Positions 32,868-42,235 of a stretch of DNA of 64,000 bases are shown piece after piece. The stretch covers positions 62,001-126,000 of the forward strand of contig QKDN01000048.1 in NCBI GenBank assembly GCA_003252535.1, given 5' to 3'. The DNA comes from Campylobacterota bacterium (GTDB lineage: Bacteria > Campylobacterota > Campylobacteria > Campylobacterales > Sulfurovaceae). The translations under genes were made by a program, and so were the position numbers. How positions within the stretch are numbered: position 1 is the stretch's first letter; each line of letters starts with the position of its first letter. Below the pieces are notes generated by a model, which was not told where the DNA came from, ran no database searches, and saw only the letters and a list, made by a program, of their open reading frames with translations.

Positions 32868-34202
32868 TTATGCCTCTACTGCCATTCTGACGATGTCAGT
32901 TACATGTGTCTCAGGTCCGTATACATCGATCCATAGACCGAGTCTGTCCGCAGCCTCTTTGATATCTTTAAGACCTTTTTCGTAGTTTGGTCCGCCTCTT
33001 CTTACATAGATCTTAACACCTACATTTTTCATCTTCTCAGCGTAGTTTTCGAACGCCTGGATGATACCTGTGAATGTTGCCGCAACATCGGTGAAGTTCG
33101 CGATAGCGCCGCCGATGATAAGGATCTTCTCTCTACCCTGTGCATCTTTCTCTCTTGTCATAAGGTCAAGGAGTGTCTCTGCGTAGAATTTCGTCTCACC
33201 GGTGGTCGGTCCACCAGAGTATTCACCGTAGTTCGCGAGGTCTTCGATACCCGCAAGGTCAGCGATCGTATCGGCGTATACAACTGAAGCACCACCACCG
33301 GCGACCATCGTCCAGATTCTCGCATCCGGTTTGAGGAGCGTGAGCTTGAGTGAAGCGCCTGTCTTGGAGTCAGCCTCTTCGATAGCGAGAACTTCCGGTG
33401 ACTTCTCTTCCATACCAAACGCTGTAGGATACTCTACATCGCCCCATGCTTCAGCCATGAGGAATCCGGCAGTATCGTCAAGCTTGGCAACCATGTCGAG
33501 AAGCTCGATCTTGCTCCCCTGCATGACGAACGGGTTGATCTCCAGGTATGCGAAGTTGAGCTCTCTGTACGCTTTGAAGAAACCGATAGCGAACTCTGCG
33601 AAAGCAGCCTTGTCTTTCTCAGCTACATCGGCAGGGACATTCGCTTTGATCTTCGCAGCGATCTCATCTTCGCTCTCGGTGATCTTGAAAGATACTTCGG
33701 TCACTTTGTCCCAGTTCTCTTCTACTTCCATACCACCCTCGGCAGACATATAGAGGACATCATCGTCACCGACGACGGTCGCAGAGATGTAGTACTCTTC
33801 AGCCTGCTCGTGCGGAGTGAACGGCTCGACGATGAAGTGTGTAAGGTAGTCTACAGAAGCGTTGCCTGTCGGTGTGTCGCCTTCGAATGCGAAGAAGACT
33901 TCCTGCTTGCTGCTTGATTTCTCATCGATCCAGCTGGCTGCTTTGTCGAGTTTGACATCGCCCGGCTTGGCATCTCTGAAAAGTACCAGACCGTTCTTTC
34001 CTCTTTTACCGAAAAGCATGTCCGGTTTTGCAACAAGTGTCTTCTCGTTCAGCCATGCCTTCTCTGTCGCAGCTTCCTTAAGCTCTGATCCGTTTTGGAC
34101 CAATACTGTTTCGTAAGCATAAGTAAAGTTCGGAAAGTACTTATCCCAATGCTTAGCCAAAATCGACTTCGCGTCGTATTCTCTAATCGCCTTTTGAGCC
34201 AT
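32868..34202 (-). CDS. aclB: ATP-citrate lyase, beta (AclB) subunit
   Basis: ATP-grasp subunit of ATP-citrate lyase, 444 residues, equivalent to the N-terminal part of the animal enzyme. Visible: AQKAIREYDAKSILAKHW at the start, LVAKPDMLFGKRGKNGLV (nucleotide grasp), LEINPFVMQ (metal-binding Asn/Glu) and VAGGGASVVYADTI (CoA/citrate binding). AAAGGAG lies six bases before the ATG. First gene of the two-gene aclBA operon. Heterologous Acl of this type is found in Campylobacterota and Chlorobi and supports autotrophic growth on reduced sulfur or hydrogen. Confidence 0.95.
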   Translation of the reverse strand: MAQKAIREYDAKSILAKHWDKYFPNFTYAYETVLVQNGSELKEAATEKAWLNEKTLVAKPDMLFGKRGKNGLVLFRDAKPGDVKLDKAASWIDEKSSSKQEVFFAFEGDTPTGNASVDYLTHFIVEPFTPHEQAEEYYISATVVGDDDVLYMSAEGGMEVEENWDKVTEVSFKITESEDEIAAKIKANVPADVAEKDKAAFAEFAIGFFKAYRELNFAYLEINPFVMQGSKIELLDMVAKLDDTAGFLMAEAWGDVEYPTAFGMEEKSPEVLAIEEADSKTGASLKLTLLKPDARIWTMVAGGGASVVYADTIADLAGIEDLANYGEYSGGPTTGETKFYAETLLDLMTREKDAQGREKILIIGGAIANFTDVAATFTGIIQAFENYAEKMKNVGVKIYVRRGGPNYEKGLKDIKEAADRLGLWIDVYGPETHVTDIVRMAVEA

Positions 34203-34233
34203 TGAGTTCTCCTTTAATTTAATGAGTTATCGC

Positions 34234-34239
34234 ATAGTA
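34234..34239 (-). promoter_or_regulatory. Possible -10 box of aclBA
   Basis: TACTAT on the minus strand, placing the transcript start about 25 bases before the aclB ATG. The surrounding region is AT-rich. Confidence 0.35.
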
Positions 34240-34337
34240 CCATTAGAAAGTTTGAACTTTTCTATAAGTAACAGATAATCATGCGAAGAAAAAGAAATTG
34301 TGTATTTTGGAAACAGAAATAGGCCATGAAGGGGTCG

Positions 34338-35444
34338 TCATGGCAATAACGTACATGATTTGATACCATAGAATCTTAACTGGTAGGACAATTTGGTGCT
34401 ATTTGTATCAAAACACTCCACATTCTGGTTTTTCAGCTCATTGGCGATCCAGTATGGCTGATAGAGTCTGTAGGCAAAGTGGTGGCTCGGTTTATCGAGG
34501 AAAGGGAAAAGAGATGCATGGAGTATGATGACCGAGGAGATCAGCATCATCGATCCGAGTACCGTGAGGAGTCCTGTCCTGTAGGATTTCCTGAACTGGG
34601 GCAGTCTGACCCTGTAGGAGCGGTTGAAGGTATCAAGCATCAGGACGATGGCTACGATGACATAGGGGGCAAAGTCGGTCAGCGATACCTTCTGACGTAT
34701 CGAGAGGATCAGCGAAGCGACGAGAGCGACGAACGAGATATACCAGAGGATGTTCTTGGGCTCGCGCAAAAATATACGGTAGAGGGTATAGAAAAAATAG
34801 AGAAAAAGCAGCGGCGAGAAGAGGATGCCGTAGAGTCCGAAGATATCGGCAAAGTGTCCGGCAGGCTTCCCGCCGATCTCGATGCCGGGTGAGAAGGCGA
34901 TACAGAGGAGCACGAACACCCCTGAGATGAGCGAGAGCTTCTGCTCACTGTTGATCAGAGCGTAGAGGAAGACGGAGATCATGAAGATGATCGCCGCATC
35001 ATGTATCACGAATAGTAGCACCATTACCGCTATCTGTACCAAAAATTCACCTCTTTCGTATGCAAGAAGGAAGAGAAGTACCAAAGGTATTACAATAGTG
35101 GACACATTGGCGAGTACCCAGCCCGTGATCATCCCCGGCAGCATCAGCAGAATGATCGTAGCAAGGTACCTGTCACGTTCACGGTGGAGATATATCTTCG
35201 AGACCAGGTAGTAGAGATAGATCGTCGCGAACATAAACGGGAGGAGAAAGAGCCGGATGGAGAAAAAATCGTTGATCCCAAGATAGGTACGGAGATCGTA
35301 ACCCTGGTGCATCAGCAGACCCATTACTCCATGATCTATATAGAAGAGCTTCGCCTCATGCGGGCTGATGGGGGTGGTGTAGGTGAGATAGATGATGATC
35401 GGCACATAGAGTGCCAGGAAGAGGAGGAAGTCCCTGCGGCTCAT
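34338..35444 (-). CDS. Multi-pass membrane protein, GT-C-like
   Basis: A 368-residue integral membrane protein with about ten helices. The first loop contains SPHEAKLFY after helix 1, a place where GT-C glycosyltransferases (ArnT/PMT-type) carry acidic residues, and the long C-terminal soluble tail ends in YQLRFYGIKSCTLLP. I suspect a lipid-linked sugar transferase, but the motif is weak. The ATG at 35444 lies four bases after the pabA/trpG stop, so the two are co-transcribed although functionally unrelated. Confidence 0.6.
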   Translation of the reverse strand: MSRRDFLLFLALYVPIIIYLTYTTPISPHEAKLFYIDHGVMGLLMHQGYDLRTYLGINDFFSIRLFLLPFMFATIYLYYLVSKIYLHRERDRYLATIILLMLPGMITGWVLANVSTIVIPLVLLFLLAYERGEFLVQIAVMVLLFVIHDAAIIFMISVFLYALINSEQKLSLISGVFVLLCIAFSPGIEIGGKPAGHFADIFGLYGILFSPLLFLYFFYTLYRIFLREPKNILWYISFVALVASLILSIRQKVSLTDFAPYVIVAIVLMLDTFNRSYRVRLPQFRKSYRTGLLTVLGSMMLISSVIILHASLFPFLDKPSHHFAYRLYQPYWIANELKNQNVECFDTNSTKLSYQLRFYGIKSCTLLP

Positions 35445-35448
35445 CAAA

Positions 35449-36018
35449 TCAGAGCTTGAGGAAGTTGTCAATCATCTCGTGACCGTACTCGCTCATGATC
35501 GATTCGGGGTGGAACTGGACGCCGTAGATAGGTCTGTCCTTGATCTGGAGCGCCATGATCTCGGCATCATCGACACTGTGGGCTGTCGGGATGATAGTAT
35601 CGGGGAGCTCATCCTTCTGGACGATCAGCGAGTGGTAGCGGGTCGCACGGAACTCTTCGGGGAGACCGTTGAAGATCGGGGAGGCGCCGTCGACATGCAC
35701 CTGCGAGGTCTTGCCGTGCATCATGTTCTTCGCACGCACTACTTTGCCGCCGTATGCCTGGGCGATGCTCTGGTGCCCCAGGCAGATACCGAATATCGGC
35801 GTGGTATCGCCGAACTCGCGGATCACATCGAGGGTCACTCCGGCGTCGTCCGGGGTGGCAGGGCCGGGGGAGAGGATGATCTTCTCGGGGTTGAGCGCCC
35901 TGATCTCGTCGATAGTGAGCTCGTCGTTGCGGATCACTTTGAGGTCGGCTCCGAGCTCTTTGCAGTACTGTACGATGTTGTAGGTGAAACTGTCATAGTT
36001 GTCTATCATCAGGATCAT
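35449..36018 (-). CDS. pabA: Anthranilate/aminodeoxychorismate synthase glutamine amidotransferase
   Basis: Glutaminase subunit that delivers ammonia for anthranilate or 4-amino-4-deoxychorismate formation. The 189 residues show the class I amidotransferase triad: Cys in FGICLGHQSI, His and Glu in VQFHPESI. MILMIDNYDSFTYNIVQY and LSPGPATPDDAG are typical TrpG/PabA segments. There is no trpE or pabB nearby, so it could serve either enzyme or both, and trpG is an equally valid name. It has its own TATAAT at 36064. Confidence 0.92.
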   Translation of the reverse strand: MILMIDNYDSFTYNIVQYCKELGADLKVIRNDELTIDEIRALNPEKIILSPGPATPDDAGVTLDVIREFGDTTPIFGICLGHQSIAQAYGGKVVRAKNMMHGKTSQVHVDGASPIFNGLPEEFRATRYHSLIVQKDELPDTIIPTAHSVDDAEIMALQIKDRPIYGVQFHPESIMSEYGHEMIDNFLKL

Positions 36019-36063
36019 GGCTTTTCCCTTGTGTGTTACTCGTTTCTATTTTTCAAAAATGCT

Positions 36064-36069
36064 ATTATA
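36064..36069 (-). promoter_or_regulatory. -10 box of pabA
   Basis: TATAAT in TTGATATAATAGC on the minus strand, about 45 bases before the start codon. Confidence 0.5.
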
Positions 36070-36285
36070 TCAAAAATCTCTTCGTTACAGCGGGAGAATT
36101 CATACATGGCACGGTATTTCAACTTGAATCTCAAGTTTAAAAAGGCTAAGAGCATAGAGCTTAGAGCATAAAGCAAATGATAGAATTCGTACATATTTAA
36201 AGCTCTTGGCTCTGAGCTCTGAGTTCTTTGCCAATACGAAGACTTAACTTGAATCACCGTGCATATAAGGCTTTGGGAGGATGGG

Positions 36286-36933
36286 ATGAGAAGGATATAC
36301 GCAGCACGCTACACCGATCGTCACGGCACCGTAGAGACCACGATCTCCAGTGACGGGTGTACGCTCACTATGCAGATAGAGGATACGGTTTTTGAAGGGG
36401 AGGACTTTGACTCGCTCATGCCTGTCGGCGGCACTTGCAGCGGGCGGTTCTCCCTCCACGGCGGGGCATTGTGCGGCTGCACCATCGAGACGGAGATACC
36501 GCTCACTGTATCGACCCCGGAGGGCGATACTAGAGGGAAGGTGTCGATGGTACTCGAGCTAGGTGAGGGAGCTGCGAACGGTGGTCTGTCGGTTGAAAAG
36601 CTCCGGCTTGTTTTGGAGTACGACCGTTTGCGAATCGGCAGCAGAGGGGAGCATGGGTGGTTTGAAGATGCCCTGATGGATATCGGGGCGCAGCTCCCGG
36701 AGGGGACATTCATCAGGTCGTGCTTCAACTGCCGGTATGCCGACTACAGTCCGTACGGTCACGGACTTTACGGCGATATGCTGTGTTTTGCGAACATCCG
36801 CGAGGAGTATCTCGCCGTCGTGACCAAGGATGATTTCTGGGGGATCGCCGACCGGTATGAGAGGCGCGTGCAGGAGACCTTTCTGTGCGAAGCGTTCGAA
36901 CGGCGCGAGGCCGGATGCGGCTACAGGGGATGA
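36286..36933 (+). CDS. Hypothetical protein
   Basis: A 215-residue soluble protein. The first half is beta-rich (TVETTISSDGCTLTMQIEDT, GRFSLHGGALCGCTIETEIP). A Cys/Tyr cluster, SCFNCRYADYSPYGHGLYGD, follows near residue 150 and could bind metal. The C-terminus is helical. The ATG at 36286 is chosen because GGGAGG lies five bases upstream. It stands alone between pabA (divergent) and the phosphoribosyltransferase gene. No family named with confidence. Confidence 0.65.
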   Translation: MRRIYAARYTDRHGTVETTISSDGCTLTMQIEDTVFEGEDFDSLMPVGGTCSGRFSLHGGALCGCTIETEIPLTVSTPEGDTRGKVSMVLELGEGAANGGLSVEKLRLVLEYDRLRIGSRGEHGWFEDALMDIGAQLPEGTFIRSCFNCRYADYSPYGHGLYGDMLCFANIREEYLAVVTKDDFWGIADRYERRVQETFLCEAFERREAGCGYRG

Positions 36934-37004
36934 AACGGGGTGGCCACAACGAAAAGAGTGTAAAATATACAACCGATCATACAATTTCATCCCAAAGGAA
37001 CCCT

Positions 37005-37448
37005 ATGCGATACTACTACGACTACAATGAATTCCTCAGCGACCTCAAAAAGCTAGTGGCGATGATCGACTGGGAGTTCGATACCATCGTCCCCATAGCC
37101 CGCGGCGGTCTCTCTATGGCGCACCTCATGGGCGAGCACTACGATATCCGCGATGTCTACGCGATCAATACCATCGGCTACGAGGACGACAAAAAGCTCG
37201 AACACACGAAGCTCTTCAATATCCCCGACCTCTCACACCGCAAGAGGGTGCTGATCGTCGACGATATCTCCGATACCGGCGATACCCTCGTGCTGGTGAC
37301 ACAGGAGCTGGGCGAACGATACCCCGGCGTAGAGTTCAGAACCGCTACGATCTACTACAAGGAGAGCTCGCTCTTCAAACCAGACTGGTATGTGCGCGAA
37401 GCCAAGGAGTGGATCGATTTCTTCTGGACGGTGGATCTCAAGGGGTGA
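37005..37448 (+). CDS. gpt: Purine phosphoribosyltransferase (Gpt-like)
   Basis: A 147-residue type I phosphoribosyltransferase that salvages purine bases with PRPP. The PRPP-binding motif is VLIVDDISDTGDTL; TIVPIARGGLSMAHLM forms the PPi loop; the C-terminal FKPDWYVREAKEWIDFFW resembles the xanthine-guanine enzyme's base-binding end (W-x-x-F-P/W). AAAGGAA precedes the ATG. Exact base preference (xanthine, guanine or hypoxanthine) is not decided here. Confidence 0.82.
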   Translation: MRYYYDYNEFLSDLKKLVAMIDWEFDTIVPIARGGLSMAHLMGEHYDIRDVYAINTIGYEDDKKLEHTKLFNIPDLSHRKRVLIVDDISDTGDTLVLVTQELGERYPGVEFRTATIYYKESSLFKPDWYVREAKEWIDFFWTVDLKG

Positions 37449-37528
37449 ATATCCTCTGTTGATCAGCGGACAAAGGAACACTCCTTGTATGCCGCGATCA
37501 TATCACAACAAAGAAAATGGAGCAAGGT

Positions 37529-38404
37529 ATGAACCAAAAAGAGGACTTACAGGCGATCCTGGCACAGCAGCAGAGTGAAGCGAACGACCATGCGGTCTAT
37601 CTCGCACTCTCCCTGGTATCCGGGGATGCCGCAAATCGGGGTGTACTCGAGAAGATAGCTGCCGAAGAGCAGTCGCACTACACCTTTCTGCACGGTGTCA
37701 CAGGGGTGGAGCTCTCCGCGAACCGCTGGATCGTATGGATCTATGTGTGGATGGCACGATTGATGGGGGTCTCCTTCGCCCTCCGGCTGATGGAGCGGCG
37801 CGAGGACGGTTCACGGGACTTTTATATGAAGTTGTCGGCACAATACCCTGAAGCGATCCGTATCTACAATGAAGAGGCGGAGCACGAGTCGCAGCTGATC
37901 GGTATGCTCAACGACAGGAAACTGGCCTATGCCGGGGCTATCGTCCTGGGGATGAATGATGCCCTCGTGGAGCTGACCGGTACTCTCAGCGGCATCGCCC
38001 TGGCATTTGACAAGAGTATCGCCGTGGGTATCACGGGGCTGATCATGGGGATCGCTGCCTCGCTCTCGATGGCAGGCTCTGCCTATCTCGAATCTCGTGA
38101 GAACACCACGGATGAGATATCCCCGGTCACCTATGCCCTCTACACGGGTATCTCGTATATAGTGACGACGATCCTGCTGGTCTTTCCGTTCTTTGTCTTT
38201 GACAATATCGTCGAGGCGACGGTACTGATGCTGGTCATGGCGCTGGTCAGTATCCTCTCGTACAGCTTTTACATCTCGGTGGCGAAGGAGCTGTCGTTCA
38301 GAAAGAGGGTAGCGGAGATGTCCTTCATCACTTTCGGCGTGGCGATCATCTCTTTCGGCATCGGCTATACGGTCAAGCATGTCTGGGGTATAGATATCGT
38401 CTGA
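37529..38404 (+). CDS. Ferritin-like/VIT1 fusion, iron or manganese transporter
   Basis: A 291-residue protein joining two modules. Residues 1-125 form a ferritin-like helix bundle with carboxylate/His pairs (Glu17, EEQSH at 46-50, EEAEHE at 115-120) suited to a di-iron site. Residues 130-291 form a VIT1/CCC1-type membrane domain of five helices, with the signature GMNDALVELTG and later ASLSMAGSAYLESRE. Such fusions resemble MbfA-type exporters, in which the ferritin-like part senses or delivers iron. A GGAG site precedes the ATG at 37529. No Fur-box-like sequence was noticed. Likely role: iron or manganese export and detoxification. Confidence 0.85.
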   Translation: MNQKEDLQAILAQQQSEANDHAVYLALSLVSGDAANRGVLEKIAAEEQSHYTFLHGVTGVELSANRWIVWIYVWMARLMGVSFALRLMERREDGSRDFYMKLSAQYPEAIRIYNEEAEHESQLIGMLNDRKLAYAGAIVLGMNDALVELTGTLSGIALAFDKSIAVGITGLIMGIAASLSMAGSAYLESRENTTDEISPVTYALYTGISYIVTTILLVFPFFVFDNIVEATVLMLVMALVSILSYSFYISVAKELSFRKRVAEMSFITFGVAIISFGIGYTVKHVWGIDIV

Positions 38405-38512
38405 GGATCATGCTGTTTGGTCATATTCCCGGTGACTGTATTTTCATTCGGGACTCTAAACTTATCAAGCTAAAATAAGTTTCCAGAATCAAACACAACA
38501 AGGGTCTGTGAT

Positions 38513-39787
38513 ATGAGATATTCTATAGTTTTTGTCTTCTTTTTGATACTGCATGGGTGCGGCAGTTCCTCTTCCGGAGAAACGGCGGCACAAACCATCC
38601 AACAGGGTGAGCTCCTTTTTGAGATCGACGGTACGACGCTCAAGAAGATGCTCGCAGCACAGGGGTATCCGGTCGACGAGTACGAAGTATATGGCTACCA
38701 GGCGTATAAGATACCGTATGTCACCACCGATGAGCGCGGGGATGAGGTCAATGTCTCGGGGCTTTTGGTACTGCCTACAGGGGTGAACAGCCAGATCGAG
38801 GAGGAGGGGCTTGCGATGGTCAGTTACGGTCATGGTACGATCACTTCCAATTGGAATGCACCGACTCTTCTCTCACAGGATCATGTGCCGATTGATTCGG
38901 CAGTGATCTTCACCTCTTTGGGGGGATTTGCTACTTTGGAAGCCGACTATATAGGGTATGGTGATTCTCTGGGCACCTATCATCCCTATGTCATGCAGAA
39001 ATCCCTTGCGAACTGTTCCGTGGACTTCATCACTGCGGTAAGATCGTTTGCCCAGGTCAACGGGATCAAGCTCAGCGGCAAACTATTCGTGACGGGGTAC
39101 AGTGAGGGAGGGTATACGGCGATGAGCACGCTGAAACGACTTGAAGAACAAAACATTGCCGTGACGGCAGCTGCCCCGATAGCAGGCCCGTATAATCTCA
39201 ATACCATGGCGGATATCCTGATGGGTATTGAGAGCTTTGAGGGGTTGAGTGACTATGCCAGGGTTTATGCACTTTTGACATCCAATGCCTATAGCAAAAG
39301 CTATGATCAGAATCTCGATGATTTCATCGATACAGATGCGATCAACTACACCGAGTACGACTCGAACGGAACACCTATTCTGATCAATGTCGAAGTAGAT
39401 GACCTGCTGGACGGTACAGCTAATATAGATGATGTTTTGTCGGCATTGCCCGCAAATATGACCGGAGAAAACGGTCTGATCAGATCAAGTTTCATAGAAG
39501 CGTATCGAAACGATCCTGAACACTGGTTCAGGATGGCACTGGGGGATAATAATGTCGATGACTGGAATCCCAAGACCCCCATGCGACTGGTGCATTGTCA
39601 GGGAGATGACCAGGTGCCCTATACGATCGCCCAACAGACCTATGCCAATCTCGCCGGTAATGGAGCAAATGATATCCTGTTGATCTCACCCGACAGTGAA
39701 GCAGGTCAAACATGGAGCCATATCGAATGTTACTATCCGTCGCTCCAGTTCGTTGCCCAATGGTTTGTCCAGGAACGAGATAAATAG
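38513..39787 (+). CDS. Lipoprotein alpha/beta hydrolase (lipase-like), copy 1
   Basis: A 424-residue exported lipoprotein: signal peptide ending in LHGC (lipidated Cys16). An alpha/beta-hydrolase domain follows, with nucleophile Ser197 in GYSEGG, a probable acid in HCQGDDQVPY and a possible His in WSHIECYYPS. GYQAYKIPY and ASGLLVLPTG-like segments are shared with the gene at 40252, so the two are paralogues. The fold resembles secretory lipases (LIP family). Substrate is likely an ester in the periplasm or outside; not determined. Monocistronic or followed by a small membrane protein 39 bases on. Confidence 0.8.
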   Translation: MRYSIVFVFFLILHGCGSSSSGETAAQTIQQGELLFEIDGTTLKKMLAAQGYPVDEYEVYGYQAYKIPYVTTDERGDEVNVSGLLVLPTGVNSQIEEEGLAMVSYGHGTITSNWNAPTLLSQDHVPIDSAVIFTSLGGFATLEADYIGYGDSLGTYHPYVMQKSLANCSVDFITAVRSFAQVNGIKLSGKLFVTGYSEGGYTAMSTLKRLEEQNIAVTAAAPIAGPYNLNTMADILMGIESFEGLSDYARVYALLTSNAYSKSYDQNLDDFIDTDAINYTEYDSNGTPILINVEVDDLLDGTANIDDVLSALPANMTGENGLIRSSFIEAYRNDPEHWFRMALGDNNVDDWNPKTPMRLVHCQGDDQVPYTIAQQTYANLAGNGANDILLISPDSEAGQTWSHIECYYPSLQFVAQWFVQERDK

Positions 39788-39826
39788 TCTCCGAAATAAC
39801 ATGCCAAAAAAAGGGAAAATCAGCAG

Positions 39827-40228
39827 ATGACTACAGTAGTAATGTTCTTTATTTTGCCGATAGGCATTATCGTCTATTTCTGGGATAGGAAGAACTATGC
39901 AGGGATCATCCGTCAGTTCAGCGAGCACATTGTCCAGATAACGAACCTGCCGTATGAGAACTCACAGAAGCTCGATACGATCGAAATGATGTTCCATAAG
40001 AATAATTATGCGACGGTCGATCGGAGCGAAACGACTCTCGTCGTAGAGAAAAAACATTTCAATCTGGGCGTACCCTTCATCTTTTTCGGACTGCTCGCGT
40101 ATCTCGGGCTGGTACTCTACCTGGTCTACTTCTACTATCTCCTGAAGCCCCGCAGACTTAAGATAGATATCGGGAAAGAACCCTTCCTGTCCGAAGGGAA
40201 GCGGGGGAGATTCTTCGATGATCTCTAG
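39827..40228 (+). CDS. Small two-helix membrane protein
   Basis: A 133-residue protein with an N-terminal helix (VVMFFILPIGIIVYFW), a soluble middle part (about 25-75) and a second hydrophobic segment (FIFFGLLAYLGLVLYLVYFY) before a basic tail. No recognised domain. It lies between the two lipoprotein hydrolase genes and could be co-transcribed with the first. Confidence 0.6.
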   Translation: MTTVVMFFILPIGIIVYFWDRKNYAGIIRQFSEHIVQITNLPYENSQKLDTIEMMFHKNNYATVDRSETTLVVEKKHFNLGVPFIFFGLLAYLGLVLYLVYFYYLLKPRRLKIDIGKEPFLSEGKRGRFFDDL

Positions 40229-40258
40229 CGAGTGAGAAGAGGGAGAGTCCCTTACTCG
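40229..40258. terminator. Bidirectional terminator-like hairpin
   Basis: CGAGT pairs with ACTCG on the outside and AGGGA with TCCCT inside, between two convergent genes and overlapping the end of the right-hand one. Confidence 0.35.
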
Positions 40259-41427
40259 TTCGCCTTTTTGATCTCGGTGAACCATTGGATCGCCAGCGGG
40301 TAGGCGAGCTCCGCACACTCCAGGCTGTGGTCGCTGCCATGCATCGTGACGAGCTCCACATCGGTCGCGCCGTTGGCTATGAAGTTGTCGTATGCCTCCT
40401 GGGCGAAGAGGAACGGGATGATCGGGTCTTCGTCGCAGTGGTAGATACGCATCTTGCTTTTGGGTGTCCAGTTGTGGATACTGTTCTCCACGAGCGTCGC
40501 TTTGAACGGATCGCCCGGGTCGGTGAAGTAGCCGCTGATCTGCGCTGCGGTAAAGAGCTCCTGGGTATTGTATGTCAGGTGGGTATCGATCTCTGCCCTC
40601 GTGAGCGAACCGTCAAAAAGTGTCGGCAGCGCGGCGAGATAATCAGCGCTGATGATCTGGTCGGCGCTGAGCTTACCGTCATAGTACAGCGAGTATGAGT
40701 AGGCGAGGAAAGCCGGGAAAGAGGGGACGGCCATCGTCTCGCTGCCGAGTATCCCCTGCGCCATCAGATCGATGTCGTAGGGGGCTTCCATCGGTGCGGC
40801 TGCCATCACTTTGAGCGTATCGCTGTAGTGCTCCTCGATCTCCTTGAGGGTCGCCATGGTCACATATCCCCCTTCGCTGTAGCCCGAGAGGAAGAGCTGT
40901 CCGTTGACAGGGATGGAATTGGCTTCGGCGAACTCCATGACAGCCTGGATCATATCGATGGATGCATCGGCCGAAGGGTCCTTGAGCATATAGGGGTGGA
41001 CGATATCGCCGCTCTCGCCAAAGCCGATGAGGTCAGGCTGGATCACGGCAAACCCGGCGATGGTACTGAACCCTGCGCCTATAGGATTGCTCTCGGGTGA
41101 AGAGTTGGCGGTCGGTATCTCCTTGTCGGCGAAGACCGTCCCGTGAGCATCGCAGACCATCGAGAGGGTGAACCCGTCGAACTTCTCATATCCGGTCGGC
41201 AGGACGAGCAGACCCGAGGCGTTGATATCCTCCCCCTTGTAGGTGGTCTTGTAGACGATCTTGTAGGCTTGGTACCCAAAGGTGGTCTGGAGAGTCGATC
41301 CATTGACATCGACGAGCAGCTTGGAGCTGACGAGGTATTTGGCGCTGCTCTCCTCACCACCCCCGCTGCCGCCGCAGCCGACAAAGAACAGTGAACCTAC
41401 CGCAATCAGGATATAACGCTTCAACAT
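40252..41427 (-). CDS. Lipoprotein alpha/beta hydrolase (lipase-like), copy 2
   Basis: A 391-residue paralogue of the hydrolase at 38513, on the opposite strand. The lipoprotein signal ends in FVGC (Cys18), followed by a Gly/Ser spacer. Nucleophile Ser184 in GYSEGG, acid candidate in YHCDEDPIIPF, His candidate in MHGSDHSLEC. FGYQAYKIVY and ASGLLVLPTGYE match its sister closely. The pair, convergent and flanking a small membrane protein, suggests inverted duplication followed by divergence. Confidence 0.8.
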   Translation of the reverse strand: MLKRYILIAVGSLFFVGCGGSGGGEESSAKYLVSSKLLVDVNGSTLQTTFGYQAYKIVYKTTYKGEDINASGLLVLPTGYEKFDGFTLSMVCDAHGTVFADKEIPTANSSPESNPIGAGFSTIAGFAVIQPDLIGFGESGDIVHPYMLKDPSADASIDMIQAVMEFAEANSIPVNGQLFLSGYSEGGYVTMATLKEIEEHYSDTLKVMAAAPMEAPYDIDLMAQGILGSETMAVPSFPAFLAYSYSLYYDGKLSADQIISADYLAALPTLFDGSLTRAEIDTHLTYNTQELFTAAQISGYFTDPGDPFKATLVENSIHNWTPKSKMRIYHCDEDPIIPFLFAQEAYDNFIANGATDVELVTMHGSDHSLECAELAYPLAIQWFTEIKKANE

Positions 41428-41609
41428 GACAAATCTCCCCCTGTTTCAAATATGACAAGCGCTATTGTATCATGTTTTGGGGATTTCGGCGGTTTATGGA
41501 GGAGTTTCTGTGTGAGGGGTGGGTTGAGGATTTGTCGTGATAGTATTAACGGGGACAGAACCTACACTCGCAGTCAACATTTCAGGTGAACTCATGCACG
41601 ATACTGGTG

Positions 41610-42233
41610 CTATTCTTCATCTTGGTGTGTTCTGAAAAACACTTCAAGCTCCGAGTTGAGCTGTCTGGAACTATCCAGGGTAATGATGGGATCGCCGATA
41701 GTGATACTGCAAGTGAAAGGAACCAGCAGTGCTTCCCCTCTGGGGAGGGCATTGCCAAGTCCTTCAAGATGGATCGGTGCCACAGGTGTATCGATCCGCT
41801 CTTTCAGTAGATAATAGAGTCCTTTTTTCAACCGCCCCAGCTCTTCGGGTTTGCCGCGGCTTCCCTCAGGAAAGAGGATAAGGATATCTCCCTTGTCGAG
41901 TGCATCGTGCAAGGGATTGAACAGCTCCCTCTGCCCAGCAGAGCCGCTTCGATCGAAAGGGATGATACCGATGCAGCTGGTCGCGAACCAGGCGATGAAC
42001 CTGCTCTTCATGAAGTAGTCTGATGCCGCAACAGGTCTGATCCTGTGGATGTGCGACAGGGAGTAAAGGCTCATGATGACCAGCGTATCGAGGTGGCTGT
42101 TGTGGTTTGCCGCGATCACGGCAGGCCCTTTTGTAGGAAGTTTTTCCCTGTGCCTGATATTGAGCCCCAGTATGACGAACACGACGGGCTTGACGATCAG
42201 TGCGAAGAAGAGTACTTTGACAAATCGCTGCAT
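41610..42233 (-). CDS. plsC: 1-acylglycerol-3-phosphate acyltransferase (PlsC family)
   Basis: Acylates lysophosphatidate at the inner membrane. The 207-residue protein has the catalytic NHNSHLD (H-x4-D form) near residue 43 and the glycerol-phosphate motif LFPEGSRGKPEE. A hydrophobic N-terminus (FFALIVKPVVFVILGL) anchors it. Its ATG follows the true cdsA stop by two bases, so it ends the phospholipid operon. Other acyl acceptors are possible, as the family is broad. Confidence 0.88.
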   Translation of the reverse strand: MQRFVKVLFFALIVKPVVFVILGLNIRHREKLPTKGPAVIAANHNSHLDTLVIMSLYSLSHIHRIRPVAASDYFMKSRFIAWFATSCIGIIPFDRSGSAGQRELFNPLHDALDKGDILILFPEGSRGKPEELGRLKKGLYYLLKERIDTPVAPIHLEGLGNALPRGEALLVPFTCSITIGDPIITLDSSRQLNSELEVFFRTHQDEE

Positions 42234-42235
42234 CG

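Noticed and set aside
36160-36240. AGAGC/GCTCT-rich stretch as a possible structured RNA
   Set aside because: The partly complementary short repeats give only weak imperfect pairing and there is no promoter or terminator pair.
41530-41580. Sequence GGGGACAGAACCTACACTCG resembling REP-associated transposon flanks
   Set aside because: Too short, with no transposase or second end nearby.
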